DNA of 64,000 bases. It comes from DASRQK01 sp040392005. Its GTDB lineage: Bacteria > Bacteroidota > Bacteroidia > Sphingobacteriales > Sphingobacteriaceae. This document shows, one piece after another, positions 8,777-17,103 of the stretch. Positions within the stretch are counted from its first letter, which is position 1. The number at the start of each line of letters is the position of its first letter. Under the pieces are notes generated by a model, which saw only the letters and a program-made list of their open reading frames with translations, had not been told where the DNA came from and did not search any database. The DNA lies in the NCBI GenBank assembly GCA_040392005.1, contig JBEBWT010000004.1:1-64000 (forward strand). The letters are read 5' to 3'. Both the position numbers and the translations under genes were made by a program.

Positions 8777-10093
8777 TCAGATTGATTTGACAAATCGCTC
8801 GTCATAATTCTCAATATCAACAATATAATTGTTGCTCACCAAAAAATCAAACAGGGGTCTTGCTTCCGGCGAGACCGGCATATTGGCCGTGGTCACAATG
8901 CGGTTATTGACCTTGTCAAGATAGGGATAGGCATACAGCTTCACATTTTTGCTGAACATGCCGCTGACGTAGGACAGGAGTTCGTTGGTATAATGCTCCT
9001 TATTGTATTGGTCCGAATTGAAAATATTTTTGAGGTTGGCAATATTGGTCGAAATCCCCACATTGAGCGGCTTGAATTCCGCCAGGTACTTTGCCAGGTG
9101 GTTATTCCGCCTGAAATTGGTCACGATAATGTGGTTGCCGGTCGCACAGAGGTATTCCGCCCGCTCCGCAAAATAATTCAGATCCTCTGCACTGATATCC
9201 GGATTGTCATCCAGCCCATTACTCATCAACACCTCGATCATAACCACCAACTGACTATCATTTTCAATGCCGATATTCCTTTTGAACTCCTCGATCGCCA
9301 GATTGAACAGATCAAAGTTGGGATTGGACTTCTGGCGGTACTTGGTCCGCAGAATCATAATGTTCTTTTTGTACAGAAAATCCTTGCTCTGATACACCGA
9401 GCTTTCCGGGTTGAAAATGGCTGCCTTTGAATAGCCTTTTGCGATCAGGTACAGATTGATCAGGCGTTCATTAACTCCTTCGAAAGCCGGCCCATCAACT
9501 TTGACCAGGTCGATCTCCACCGCACCCGGCGACAGATTGTCCGCCAGGGATTCGATCATGGTCTGTATATCATGCACATAATAATAGGCAGCAAATACCA
9601 GATTCACGCCCAAAGTGCCCAATACTTTTTGCTGCAGCAGGTTGTCACTGTCCAGCAATTTGACATGGAAGATAATCTCGCTGGGCGCGCTGCCCACCTC
9701 ATGCTGAAAACGGATGCCGATCCAGCCATGCGGTTCATTGGTTTTATTGAAATTGAGTGCAGCCACGGTATTGGCAAAGGCAAACAGCTTCCGATCCTGG
9801 TACTTCTCCCCGGTGAGCCTTTCGGTCAGCAGGGCGTATTCATGGCACAGCATTTTCCGCAACCGGGACAGGCTGACGTACCTGCCGGAATCCTCTACCC
9901 CATAGATCGCATCACTGAACGTCATGTCATAGGCCGACATGGTCTTGGCAATAGTCCCCGATGCGGCACCGGCATTGAAAAAGTTGCGGGCAACTTCCTG
10001 ACCGGCACCTATTTCTGCAAAAGTACCATAGATTTCCTGTGCCAGATTGATGCGCAGGGCCTTGCGTTTGGTTTCGTAAATTTCCCTTACCAT
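8777..10093 (-). CDS. Conserved protein of unknown function, 438 residues
   Basis: I recognise the sequence type (MVREIYETKRKALRINLAQE at the start, then GTFAEIGAGQEVARNFF and GTIAKTMSAYDMTFSDAIYG) as a protein widespread in Bacteroidota, but know no function. I recall homologues carrying the label TonB-dependent receptor; nothing here supports that: no signal peptide, no plug, no beta-barrel C-terminus. The protein looks soluble and cytoplasmic, of mixed alpha/beta composition, with a glycine-rich GAGQEVARNFF segment near residues 29-39 that might bind a ligand. It stands alone between pgm and hemA. A TATCTTTG element ends four bases before the ATG, so the message could be leaderless. Confidence 0.85.
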   Translation of the reverse strand: MVREIYETKRKALRINLAQEIYGTFAEIGAGQEVARNFFNAGAASGTIAKTMSAYDMTFSDAIYGVEDSGRYVSLSRLRKMLCHEYALLTERLTGEKYQDRKLFAFANTVAALNFNKTNEPHGWIGIRFQHEVGSAPSEIIFHVKLLDSDNLLQQKVLGTLGVNLVFAAYYYVHDIQTMIESLADNLSPGAVEIDLVKVDGPAFEGVNERLINLYLIAKGYSKAAIFNPESSVYQSKDFLYKKNIMILRTKYRQKSNPNFDLFNLAIEEFKRNIGIENDSQLVVMIEVLMSNGLDDNPDISAEDLNYFAERAEYLCATGNHIIVTNFRRNNHLAKYLAEFKPLNVGISTNIANLKNIFNSDQYNKEHYTNELLSYVSGMFSKNVKLYAYPYLDKVNNRIVTTANMPVSPEARPLFDFLVSNNYIVDIENYDERFVKSI

Positions 10094-10097
10094 GGCG

Positions 10098-10105
10098 CAA
10101 AGATA
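10098..10105 (-). promoter_or_regulatory. -7 element (TATCTTTG) directly before the 438-residue gene
   Basis: The minus strand reads TATCTTTG, four bases, then ATG 10093. It fits the TAnnTTTG consensus, and the transcription start predicted from it coincides with the start codon. There is no room for a ribosome binding site downstream of the predicted start point. Confidence 0.45.
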
Positions 10106-10153
10106 GAAATTCGGACTGATTATCGAAGGATCACCTCCATCATGCGGTAGAGA

Positions 10154-11941
10154 TTATCTCAGGATCGCTTCCATCATCTGGTCGATCTTGGTATCCAGCA
10201 TTTTTCCAACCTTTTCATAATCCGCTGCTGTTGCCAGGTTTTCCCGGACACTGCAATAAAACTTGATTTTGGGTTCGGTACCGGAGGGCCGGACGGAGAT
10301 CACGTCCCCGTCTGCGGTGATGAATTGCAAAACATCGGATGTTGGCAACTTGATCACGCTCTCCCGACCCGTTTTCAGCTCCCGGCTGATCTGTTGCTGG
10401 TAATCATTGATCCGCACGACTTCAATCCCGCCCAGTTCCCGGATTGTTCCATGCCTCAGCTTCTGCATGATCTGCCAGATCTCTTCCGAGCCTGATTTTC
10501 CTTTTTTGGTCAATGAAATCAACCGTTCCCTGTAATAACCGTGGCGCAGATACAGATCGATCAGGGCATCCTGCAGGCTTTTTCCCCGGCTCTTGTGATA
10601 GGCAGCCATTTCGGCAAGGAATGCGCAGGAAATTACGGCGTCCTTGTCCCGTACCAGATCCCCGATCAGGTAGCCGAAACTTTCCTCACCGCCCACCACA
10701 AAGCGCATGTTCCCTTCCTGTTGGGTCATCAGTTGTCCAATGTACTTGAATCCGGTCAGGACCTGCGGACAGGGTATCCCGTAACTGGCTGCAATATCAG
10801 CGATCAGATCAGAGGTGACAATGGTTTTGACGGCATAATCATCGGGCCTGAGCAGGTCCTTTTCGGCCATCGAGGAAAGCACATAATCCACCAACAAGCT
10901 GCCGATCTGGTTGCCGTTCAGCAATTCATAGGTGCCGCTGCCGGTTTTGATCGCCATGCCCACCCGGTCGGCATCCGGGTCGGTGGCCAGCACCAGATCC
11001 GCATCGCTTCGCCGGGCTTCGGCCAGGGCCAGGGTCATGGCCTCTGATTCCTCCGGATTGGGGTAAACCACTGTCGGGAAATCTCCGTCCGGCCTGGCTT
11101 GTTCCTCCACCACGGTCACATTCCGGAAGCCCCAGCGTTGCAGCAGTTGCGGCACCAGGGTAATTCCTGTCCCGTGGATGGGTGAATAAACGATTTTCAG
11201 GTCGCTTTCCTGCTTGACGGCTTCCGGTCGGATAGTCAGCGCCAGTACCGCCTGCAGATAGGCCTCATCCATTTCGGTCCCCATCAGGTGGAGCCGGCCG
11301 CTGTTTTCATCGGTTAAGGTTTCAGCCGGAAAACGGACCTGGCCGGGATCGGTAATGGCATTGACACATTGGATCACCCCCCTGTCGTGGGGTGGCACCA
11401 ATTGCCCGCCGTCCTTCCAGTATGCTTTATAGCCATTGTACTCCTTTGGATTGTGGGAGGCGGTGACCATAACCCCACTGTGGCAGCCCAATTGCCGGAT
11501 GGCAAAAGACAGAAGGGGCGTGGGTCGCAATCCTTCAAAAAGATAGACTTCAAAACCATTGGCCACAAAAATGTCTGCGATCAGCCGGGAAAATTCGGCT
11601 GACCGATGGCGGCTGTCATAGGATACGGCTACCCGGATCTGCTCGCCGGGATAGGTTTGTTTCAGATAATTGCTCAGGCCCTGGGTGGCTTTCCCCACGG
11701 TATAGTCGTTCATCCGATTGGTGCCGACCCCCAGGATTCCCCGAAGGCCCCCGGTCCCAAACTCCAGATCTTTATAGAAAGCATCGGTCAGTTCGCTTCT
11801 ATCACCCTGTCCGATCAGGCTCCCGACCTCCTGGATAGTCCCGACATCATAGGGCGCTGAAAGCCACTCCGATATCCGGCCCGCCAGCTCCTCCGGCAAG
11901 CCGAGACCCGCCAACGCTTCCGAATTCTCTGCTGATATCAT
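10154..11941 (-). CDS. Phosphoglucomutase/phosphomannomutase (alpha-D-phosphohexomutase)
   Basis: The 595-residue protein is a four-domain phosphohexomutase of the long PgcA-like type. The phosphoserine is Ser162 in MVTASHNPKEYNG; the metal loop is ATDPDADRVG in domain 2; sugar-binding GGEESFGYLIGD lies in domain 3; and SVRPSGTEPKIKFY is the phosphate-binding loop of domain 4. It interconverts hexose 1- and 6-phosphates, feeding glycogen and envelope sugar synthesis; whether glucose or mannose is preferred cannot be told. It lies 39 bases after the crotonase-family gene on the same strand and may share its transcript. Confidence 0.93.
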   Translation of the reverse strand: MISAENSEALAGLGLPEELAGRISEWLSAPYDVGTIQEVGSLIGQGDRSELTDAFYKDLEFGTGGLRGILGVGTNRMNDYTVGKATQGLSNYLKQTYPGEQIRVAVSYDSRHRSAEFSRLIADIFVANGFEVYLFEGLRPTPLLSFAIRQLGCHSGVMVTASHNPKEYNGYKAYWKDGGQLVPPHDRGVIQCVNAITDPGQVRFPAETLTDENSGRLHLMGTEMDEAYLQAVLALTIRPEAVKQESDLKIVYSPIHGTGITLVPQLLQRWGFRNVTVVEEQARPDGDFPTVVYPNPEESEAMTLALAEARRSDADLVLATDPDADRVGMAIKTGSGTYELLNGNQIGSLLVDYVLSSMAEKDLLRPDDYAVKTIVTSDLIADIAASYGIPCPQVLTGFKYIGQLMTQQEGNMRFVVGGEESFGYLIGDLVRDKDAVISCAFLAEMAAYHKSRGKSLQDALIDLYLRHGYYRERLISLTKKGKSGSEEIWQIMQKLRHGTIRELGGIEVVRINDYQQQISRELKTGRESVIKLPTSDVLQFITADGDVISVRPSGTEPKIKFYCSVRENLATAADYEKVGKMLDTKIDQMMEAILR

Positions 11942-11980
11942 ACCTTATTTCTTTTAATCATCCTTCCTCAGGCTCTTTTC

Positions 11981-12745
11981 CTATTTTTTTGAGGTCAGAT
12001 TATCAATGATTGCTTTGAGGATCGCACGGGTAGAAGGTGCCCACCACTGTTTCAGGATGGACTCAATATCTTCGGTCTGATCCTCCTCAAAAATACGGAT
12101 CAGCTCCTGTCTCAGATTCAATTTACTCTTTTTCCAGGTGTTCGGTTCCAGTTGAGTGTATTTGCGCAATTGCCTTTCGGCTCTGGAAACCACTCCATTC
12201 CCCGGAGCCAGTTCATCCACCAGGCCCATAGCCAGCGCTTCTTCCGGACTCAGCAACCGGCCCTCCATCAGATTGCGGTACGCATTGGCCTGCCCGATCC
12301 AGAAACTGTATAAATGAAAAATCGCCTGTGGCACAACAATACCCACCGGCAATTCATTCAACCCGATTACAAAATCCCCTTCGGCCATTACCCTGTAATC
12401 ACAGCAGATCGCCAGCACGCATCCTCCTGCCGGACTATGCCCGCTGATGGCAGCCACACTGGGCTTACTGAATGAAACAAATCGCCGGACCAATGCAATG
12501 AAATCTGTCCAAAATTGCCTGACCTGCTGCTCATCGAATCCATATAATTCGATCAGGTCCAGACCGGAGCTGAAAAATCCTTCCTTACCATGCAACATCA
12601 GCCCCGATACGGCCGGATCCTCTTCCAAGCGGTCCAGCAACTCCTTCAATTCCGCGATCAGGGTGGCATTCATCGCATTGGACCGGCCCCGGTTGAGCCG
12701 CACATGCGCAATTCTATCCTCAACAACTAAATCCAAAAATTCCAT
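11981..12745 (-). CDS. Enoyl-CoA hydratase/isomerase (crotonase) family protein
   Basis: The 254-residue protein has the crotonase fold signature: VRLNRGRSNAMNATLI near the N-terminus, the oxyanion-hole segments GFFSSGLDL and AISGHSPAGGCVLAICCDYR, and VGIVVPQAIFHLY after the active site. The acidic residues of bona fide hydratases are not clearly present, so isomerase, hydrolase or another acyl-CoA activity is equally possible. It is transcribed away from purD and probably together with the downstream phosphohexomutase gene. The intergenic region contains divergent TATATTTG elements, one per direction. Confidence 0.88.
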   Translation of the reverse strand: MEFLDLVVEDRIAHVRLNRGRSNAMNATLIAELKELLDRLEEDPAVSGLMLHGKEGFFSSGLDLIELYGFDEQQVRQFWTDFIALVRRFVSFSKPSVAAISGHSPAGGCVLAICCDYRVMAEGDFVIGLNELPVGIVVPQAIFHLYSFWIGQANAYRNLMEGRLLSPEEALAMGLVDELAPGNGVVSRAERQLRKYTQLEPNTWKKSKLNLRQELIRIFEEDQTEDIESILKQWWAPSTRAILKAIIDNLTSKK

Positions 12746-12766
12746 AGATCAAAATCTTCTCAGATT

Positions 12767-12774
12767 CAAATATA
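12767..12774 (-). promoter_or_regulatory. -7 element for the crotonase-family gene
   Basis: The minus strand reads TATATTTG about 21 bases before ATG 12745, matching TAnnTTTG. The -33 partner is not obvious. It is arranged back to back with the purD element. Confidence 0.5.
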
Positions 12775-12785
12775 GATAAAAACAA

Positions 12786-12793
12786 TATATTTG
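12786..12793 (+). promoter_or_regulatory. -7 element directly before purD
   Basis: TATATTTG is followed by CTCT and the ATG of purD. With the usual spacing the message would start at or within a base or two of the ATG, so purD may be translated from a leaderless mRNA. No Shine-Dalgarno is present in the four intervening bases. Confidence 0.45.
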
Positions 12794-12797
12794 CTCT

Positions 12798-14099
12798 ATG
12801 AACGTTTTAATACTTGGTTCAGGAGGGCGGGAATCGGCCTTTGCCTGGAAATTAAGCCAAAGTTCGGATCTGGCTAAACTATATATTGCTCCCGGAAATG
12901 CAGGGACGGCCCAATACGGTATCAATGTGAACATTAAGGCGACAGATTTTGACGCGATCGCTGAATTTGCACTGCAAAATAAAATAGACATGATCCTGGT
13001 GGGGCCTGAGGAACCGCTGGTCCTGGGAATCCATGATTTTTTCCTTGTACACCCGCGCGCCGGTCATATTCCGGTGATCGGGCCGCAGAAAGAAGGCGCA
13101 CAACTGGAGGGCAGCAAGGATTTTTCCAAGCAATTTATGGTCCGCCACAGCATTCCTACCGCAGCTTACCGGTCATTTGACCGATCCAGCCTGGAAGCTG
13201 GCTTCGATTACCTCGATACTCAACAGGCACCCATTGTCCTGAAAGCCGATGGATTGGCCGCCGGAAAAGGCGTGCTGATCTGCAGCAGTATTGCGGAAGC
13301 AAAGGAGGAGTTGCGGGCCATGATCGCGGATTCCAAATTCGGGGAAGCCAGCAGTACGGTGGTGATCGAGGAATTTCTGAACGGGATCGAACTTTCGGTG
13401 TTTGTCCTGACCGACGGCAACAGTTATAAATTACTACCCTCGGCGAAGGATTATAAACGCATTGGAGAAAGGGATACCGGCCTGAACACCGGAGGAATGG
13501 GTTCAGTTTCCCCGGCACCCTTTGCAGATCAGTCATTTTTGGACAAAGTTGAGGAGCGCATCGTCCGGCCCACCATTGAAGGCCTCAAAAAAGACGGTAT
13601 TCCATATAAAGGATTTATTTTTATCGGCCTGATGAGTGTCGCCGGGGAGCCTTATGTGATTGAATACAATGTGCGGATGGGCGATCCGGAGACGCAGAGC
13701 GTGGTGCCTCGCATCCAGGGTGACCTGCTGGATCTGCTGCAGGGAGTGGCACAGGGTAATCTGGCCCACCGTTCCTTTTCGGTGTCCGGACAGACCGCTG
13801 CCACAGTGGTCATCGTTTCGGGCGGTTATCCGGGAGCCTATGAATCCGGCAAGGCCATCGCCAATATCAGCAGTGTCAAAGAATCGATCGTATTCCATGC
13901 CGGCACCCGTGCTGACGGTGAAGAGATCCTGACAGCAGGAGGACGGGTGATGGCCGTCACAGCGGTCGAAGATACCTTGTTTGATGCCCTGCAACAATCC
14001 ACGGCCGATGCCGGAAGGATTTATTTCGAAGGAAAATATTACCGGAGGGATATAGGCTTCGATCTGCTGGATTTCGACACGCTGGCCAACGTGCGGTAA
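12798..14099 (+). CDS. purD: Phosphoribosylamine-glycine ligase (GAR synthetase)
   Basis: The 433-residue ATP-grasp enzyme makes glycinamide ribonucleotide, the second step of purine synthesis. It begins NVLILGSGGRESAFAWKL (PurD N-domain), carries VLKADGLAAGKGVLIC in the ATP-binding subdomain, the GERDTGLNTGGMGSVSPAP loop, and the metal site YNVRMGDPETQ. Length is normal. It is the only pur gene in the window and is divergent from the crotonase-family gene. A TATATTTG element lies four bases before its ATG, leaving no room for a ribosome binding site if transcription starts as predicted. Confidence 0.97.
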   Translation: MNVLILGSGGRESAFAWKLSQSSDLAKLYIAPGNAGTAQYGINVNIKATDFDAIAEFALQNKIDMILVGPEEPLVLGIHDFFLVHPRAGHIPVIGPQKEGAQLEGSKDFSKQFMVRHSIPTAAYRSFDRSSLEAGFDYLDTQQAPIVLKADGLAAGKGVLICSSIAEAKEELRAMIADSKFGEASSTVVIEEFLNGIELSVFVLTDGNSYKLLPSAKDYKRIGERDTGLNTGGMGSVSPAPFADQSFLDKVEERIVRPTIEGLKKDGIPYKGFIFIGLMSVAGEPYVIEYNVRMGDPETQSVVPRIQGDLLDLLQGVAQGNLAHRSFSVSGQTAATVVIVSGGYPGAYESGKAIANISSVKESIVFHAGTRADGEEILTAGGRVMAVTAVEDTLFDALQQSTADAGRIYFEGKYYRRDIGFDLLDFDTLANVR

Positions 14100-14126
14100 A
14101 GGGATCAGACACTTTAATAAGAATTA

Positions 14127-14134
14127 TAAATTTG
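14127..14134 (+). promoter_or_regulatory. -7 element upstream of the S15 peptidase gene
   Basis: TAAATTTG lies 19 bases before ATG 14154 and matches TAnnTTTG. No TTTG is seen 19-21 bases further upstream, so only half the promoter is supported. Confidence 0.4.
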
Positions 14135-14153
14135 ACAAACCAAACTACAAATT

Positions 14154-16118
14154 ATGATATCCCCAATGATACTTTCAAGACTTTCAAGAAACTCCGGAAA
14201 CAACTCCAGGGTCATTTTCCGATGCATGGCTGCTTGCCGCTTTGCAACAGCAGTATTGGTCTTATTGCTGATTGCATCCGGATTATCTGCCCGGACCACA
14301 GATTCCTTACAGGCCAAACCGGTCATCCGTGATGGTCAGGCACAGATTGTCCCTGCCTTCGACACGCCGGAACGATGGATCAGGCATGATCTGTGGGTGG
14401 AGACGGAATTTGACACAGATGGGGATGGAAAACCCGACCGGATGCACGTAGCGGTAACCCGTCCCTATCAGACGGAATCCGGGCAATTGAAGCTGCCTGT
14501 CATTTATGAAACGAGTCCCTATTATTCCGGCACTGCGGGTCTGGGGCCTGGCGTGCTCTGGAATGTAAAACATGAGCTGGGTGAAGCAGCTCCCGTAGCG
14601 CGCGTCCATCCGGAAGTCCGGAGACGGGGTGAACGTCCGATTATTTCCAATTCGCTGATCAATGAGTGGGTCAGACGGGGATTTGTGGTGGTACATTCCT
14701 CCTCTCCGGGTACCGGTCTGTCACAAGGGGCTCCTACCGTCGGTGGGATCAACGAATCCCTGGCCCCGAAAGCAGTGATCGAATGGCTTGCCGGTAAGGA
14801 TAATGGTTATACAACACCGGACGGGGACGAGAAAATCCAGGCCTACTGGTCCAGCGGAAAAGTCGGAATGACCGGCACCTCCTATAATGGCACCCTTCCA
14901 CTGGCTGCCGCCACTACGGGAGTGGAGGCCCTGAAAGCCATTATTCCGGTCGCCCCCAATACCTCTTACTATCATTATTACCGGTCCAATGGTCTTGTCC
15001 GGAGCCCCGGTGGCTACCTGGGTGAGGACATCGACGTACTTTATGATTTTATACACAGCGGGGACGAAGCCAAAAGAGCCTACAACAACCGGACGGTCCG
15101 GGATACTGAGATGGCCGAAGGAATGGACCGGATCACCGGTGATTACAATGACTTCTGGGCAGGACGGGATTACCTGAATGCGATGGGCAACATGAAAGCG
15201 GCACTATTGATGTCCCACGGTTTCAACGACTGGAATGTCATGCCCGAACACAGCTACCGGATCTATAAGGCAGCCCAAAAGCTGGGGATTCCCAGTCAGA
15301 TCTACTATCACCAGGCAGGACATGGTGGCCCTCCTCCCATCGAAATGATGAACCGCTGGTTTACCCGTTATCTGTTTGAGGTGGACAATGGAGTAGAACA
15401 GGATCCCAAAGCCTGGATTGTCCGCGAAAACGATAAAAATGAGGACCCCACTGCTTATCCGGATTATCCGAATCCGGATGCTGCGGACGTCCGGTTGCAT
15501 CTGACTCCTGGTGCACCGGGGTATGGTGGGTTGCTGCTTTCAGAAGCAAGTGCCGGTGGAGGCACTCCATCGGTTACGGGAAGCCGGGCATCGAACGGCC
15601 GGGAAACAGAAACTCTTGTGGACAATGTTTCTTTTTCGGGCACTGTACTGGCCCAGGCCGAAGAAACAAATCACCGGCTTCTGTACCTGACCGCACCGCT
15701 CAAAAAAGAGCTGCATCTGTCAGGTGTCCCTCGGATTACCGTCCGCATAGCCAGCAGCAAACCGGCTGCAAATCTCTCTGTATGGTTGGTTGCTCTGCCC
15801 TGGACTGAGGGCAGGAACACAAAAATTACCGACAATATTATCAGCCGGGGTTGGGCAGATCCCCAAAACTACAAGTCCCTGACTGAAAGTGAACCCCTGG
15901 TCCCGGGCCGATTTTACGATGTTTCATTTGATCTGCAGCCGGATGATCAGATCATCCGCGCCGGCAAGCAGATCGCATTGATGATCTTCTCCAGTGACCG
16001 GGAATTTACCCTTTGGCCAAAGCCCGGCACCGAACTGACTGTGGAGCTGGAAGGCACAAGCCTGACCCTGCCGGTTGTCGGCGGACAGGCCGCACTGAAA
16101 GAGGCGCTGGGGCAGTAG
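14154..16118 (+). CDS. Secreted CocE/NonD-type Xaa-Pro dipeptidyl-peptidase (S15 family)
   Basis: The 654-residue protein has an alpha/beta-hydrolase catalytic domain followed by a galactose-binding-like C-terminal domain (about 490-650). The nucleophile is Ser243 in GMTGTSYNG; the acid is probably Asp359 in SHGFNDWNV and the base His390 in QAGHGG. The N-terminus contains a hydrophobic stretch (VLVLLLIASGLSAR) that serves as a signal peptide, so the enzyme is exported and probably removes X-Pro dipeptides from peptides. Three starts are possible (14154, 14166 and 14226); the last gives the most compact signal peptide. It ends in front of a shared terminator facing a lipoprotein gene. Confidence 0.9.
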   Translation: MISPMILSRLSRNSGNNSRVIFRCMAACRFATAVLVLLLIASGLSARTTDSLQAKPVIRDGQAQIVPAFDTPERWIRHDLWVETEFDTDGDGKPDRMHVAVTRPYQTESGQLKLPVIYETSPYYSGTAGLGPGVLWNVKHELGEAAPVARVHPEVRRRGERPIISNSLINEWVRRGFVVVHSSSPGTGLSQGAPTVGGINESLAPKAVIEWLAGKDNGYTTPDGDEKIQAYWSSGKVGMTGTSYNGTLPLAAATTGVEALKAIIPVAPNTSYYHYYRSNGLVRSPGGYLGEDIDVLYDFIHSGDEAKRAYNNRTVRDTEMAEGMDRITGDYNDFWAGRDYLNAMGNMKAALLMSHGFNDWNVMPEHSYRIYKAAQKLGIPSQIYYHQAGHGGPPPIEMMNRWFTRYLFEVDNGVEQDPKAWIVRENDKNEDPTAYPDYPNPDAADVRLHLTPGAPGYGGLLLSEASAGGGTPSVTGSRASNGRETETLVDNVSFSGTVLAQAEETNHRLLYLTAPLKKELHLSGVPRITVRIASSKPAANLSVWLVALPWTEGRNTKITDNIISRGWADPQNYKSLTESEPLVPGRFYDVSFDLQPDDQIIRAGKQIALMIFSSDREFTLWPKPGTELTVELEGTSLTLPVVGGQAALKEALGQ

Positions 16119-16145
16119 TCCCGGTTATTATTGAGGCCCGTTAAT

Positions 16146-16186
16146 CCCCGGTTATTACCGGGGCGCGGTAATCCCGGTTATTTTTT
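16146..16186. terminator. Bidirectional terminator region between convergent genes
   Basis: CCCCGGT-TATT-ACCGGGG forms a perfect seven-base-pair hairpin at 16146-16163; an overlapping alternative pairs ATTACCG with CGGTAAT (16155-16173). The plus strand then runs into TTATTTTTT. The motif CCGGTTATT occurs three times within 70 bases. The position between two converging stop codons supports termination, at least for the plus-strand peptidase gene. Confidence 0.65.
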
Positions 16187-16906
16187 CTCAAAACTACCGG
16201 TGGCGGCTGCTTTCCGGCCATCCTGATCCTCCACGGTCAGGATCACCACGTATTGACCTGCCGGAGCCTCGTCCACATGGGCATGCTCATGAAAATGCAC
16301 GGACATCTGGTCTTTGATACGGGCCTTATCAAACACAAATTCCCTGGACCAGTCCGGCCCTTCGACCGACAAAATCACCTGCCGGATCTTTTTGGCTGCT
16401 GTGATATGTGCGGCCAGATGGAGATCATCCCCACTGGCATTGATTCCGACTTCCAGCTCCTCTACGACCGGGACCGTACTATCCACTGAAATCCGGAAAT
16501 TCCGTTTCCGTTCCACCACCGCACCGCTTTCACCGGTGACGACCAGTGTCAGTTCATAATTGCCCGCTTCGGTACCGTTGGGGAACATAAACTGCTCATC
16601 AAAACTGGCGGTGTTCGAACCGGAATATTTTTCTGTGAAATGCTGGGTAAATGTCCAGTCCCCGGTATTCGCAGTCGCCATATGTAAATCGATGGAAGCA
16701 ATATTCTCTTCCAACGCAATCTCGGCCTTTACCAGCAGGGGCAATCCGATAAACGCCTCCGCCGCATCCTTTTCCCCTACCACCATTTTTGAAATACCTG
16801 TCCGGTCACCGGAGCAGGAAGACAGCATGATGAAAAACAGAACCACAGCCATCAGGCTTGTTTTTTGTTGAATTCTGTTGGTGTTTTTTGTCTGGAAAAA
16901 TGTCAT
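16178..16906 (-). CDS. Lipoprotein with two DUF4625-like repeats
   Basis: The 242-residue protein has an N-terminal hydrophobic segment ending in a lipobox (IMLSSC, Cys31), so it is a membrane-anchored lipoprotein. The rest consists of two Ig-like repeats of the DUF4625 type: the first contains FTQHFTEKY and ends TEAGNYELTLVVTGESG, the second contains VHFHEHAHVDEAPAGQYVV and ends LTVEDQDGRKAAA. The histidine-rich HFHEHAH stretch might bind metal, which is only an inference. DUF4625 proteins have no established function. It is monocistronic and converges on the S15 peptidase gene. Confidence 0.82.
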   Translation of the reverse strand: MTFFQTKNTNRIQQKTSLMAVVLFFIMLSSCSGDRTGISKMVVGEKDAAEAFIGLPLLVKAEIALEENIASIDLHMATANTGDWTFTQHFTEKYSGSNTASFDEQFMFPNGTEAGNYELTLVVTGESGAVVERKRNFRISVDSTVPVVEELEVGINASGDDLHLAAHITAAKKIRQVILSVEGPDWSREFVFDKARIKDQMSVHFHEHAHVDEAPAGQYVVILTVEDQDGRKAAATGSFEKK

Positions 16907-16938
16907 AACGATATGATTTAAGATATAATTGATAAATA

Positions 16939-16946
16939 CAAATATA
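16939..16946 (-). promoter_or_regulatory. -7 element of the DUF4625 lipoprotein gene
   Basis: The minus strand reads TATATTTG 32 bases before ATG 16906, matching TAnnTTTG. No clear -33 element. Confidence 0.45.
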
Positions 16947-17045
16947 ACAAACTAATGAAAACCCTTTCCTTAGACCGAAGAATAAATCCTACAAATATAT
17001 TACAAGATTTGCCTACGATAAATTAGTAATTCAACGAATATTACG

Positions 17046-17053
17046 TATATTTG
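17046..17053 (+). promoter_or_regulatory. -7 element upstream of the propeller protein gene
   Basis: TATATTTG lies 50 bases before ATG 17104 and matches TAnnTTTG; the predicted leader is about 45 bases. Confidence 0.45.
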
Positions 17054-17103
17054 TCAGAAAACAAGAGTAAAAAGCATCAGCAGACAACAATAGGAACCAT
17101 AGT

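Noticed and set aside
8777..10093. TonB-dependent receptor label for the 438-residue protein
   Set aside because: No signal peptide, plug domain or beta-barrel end is present.
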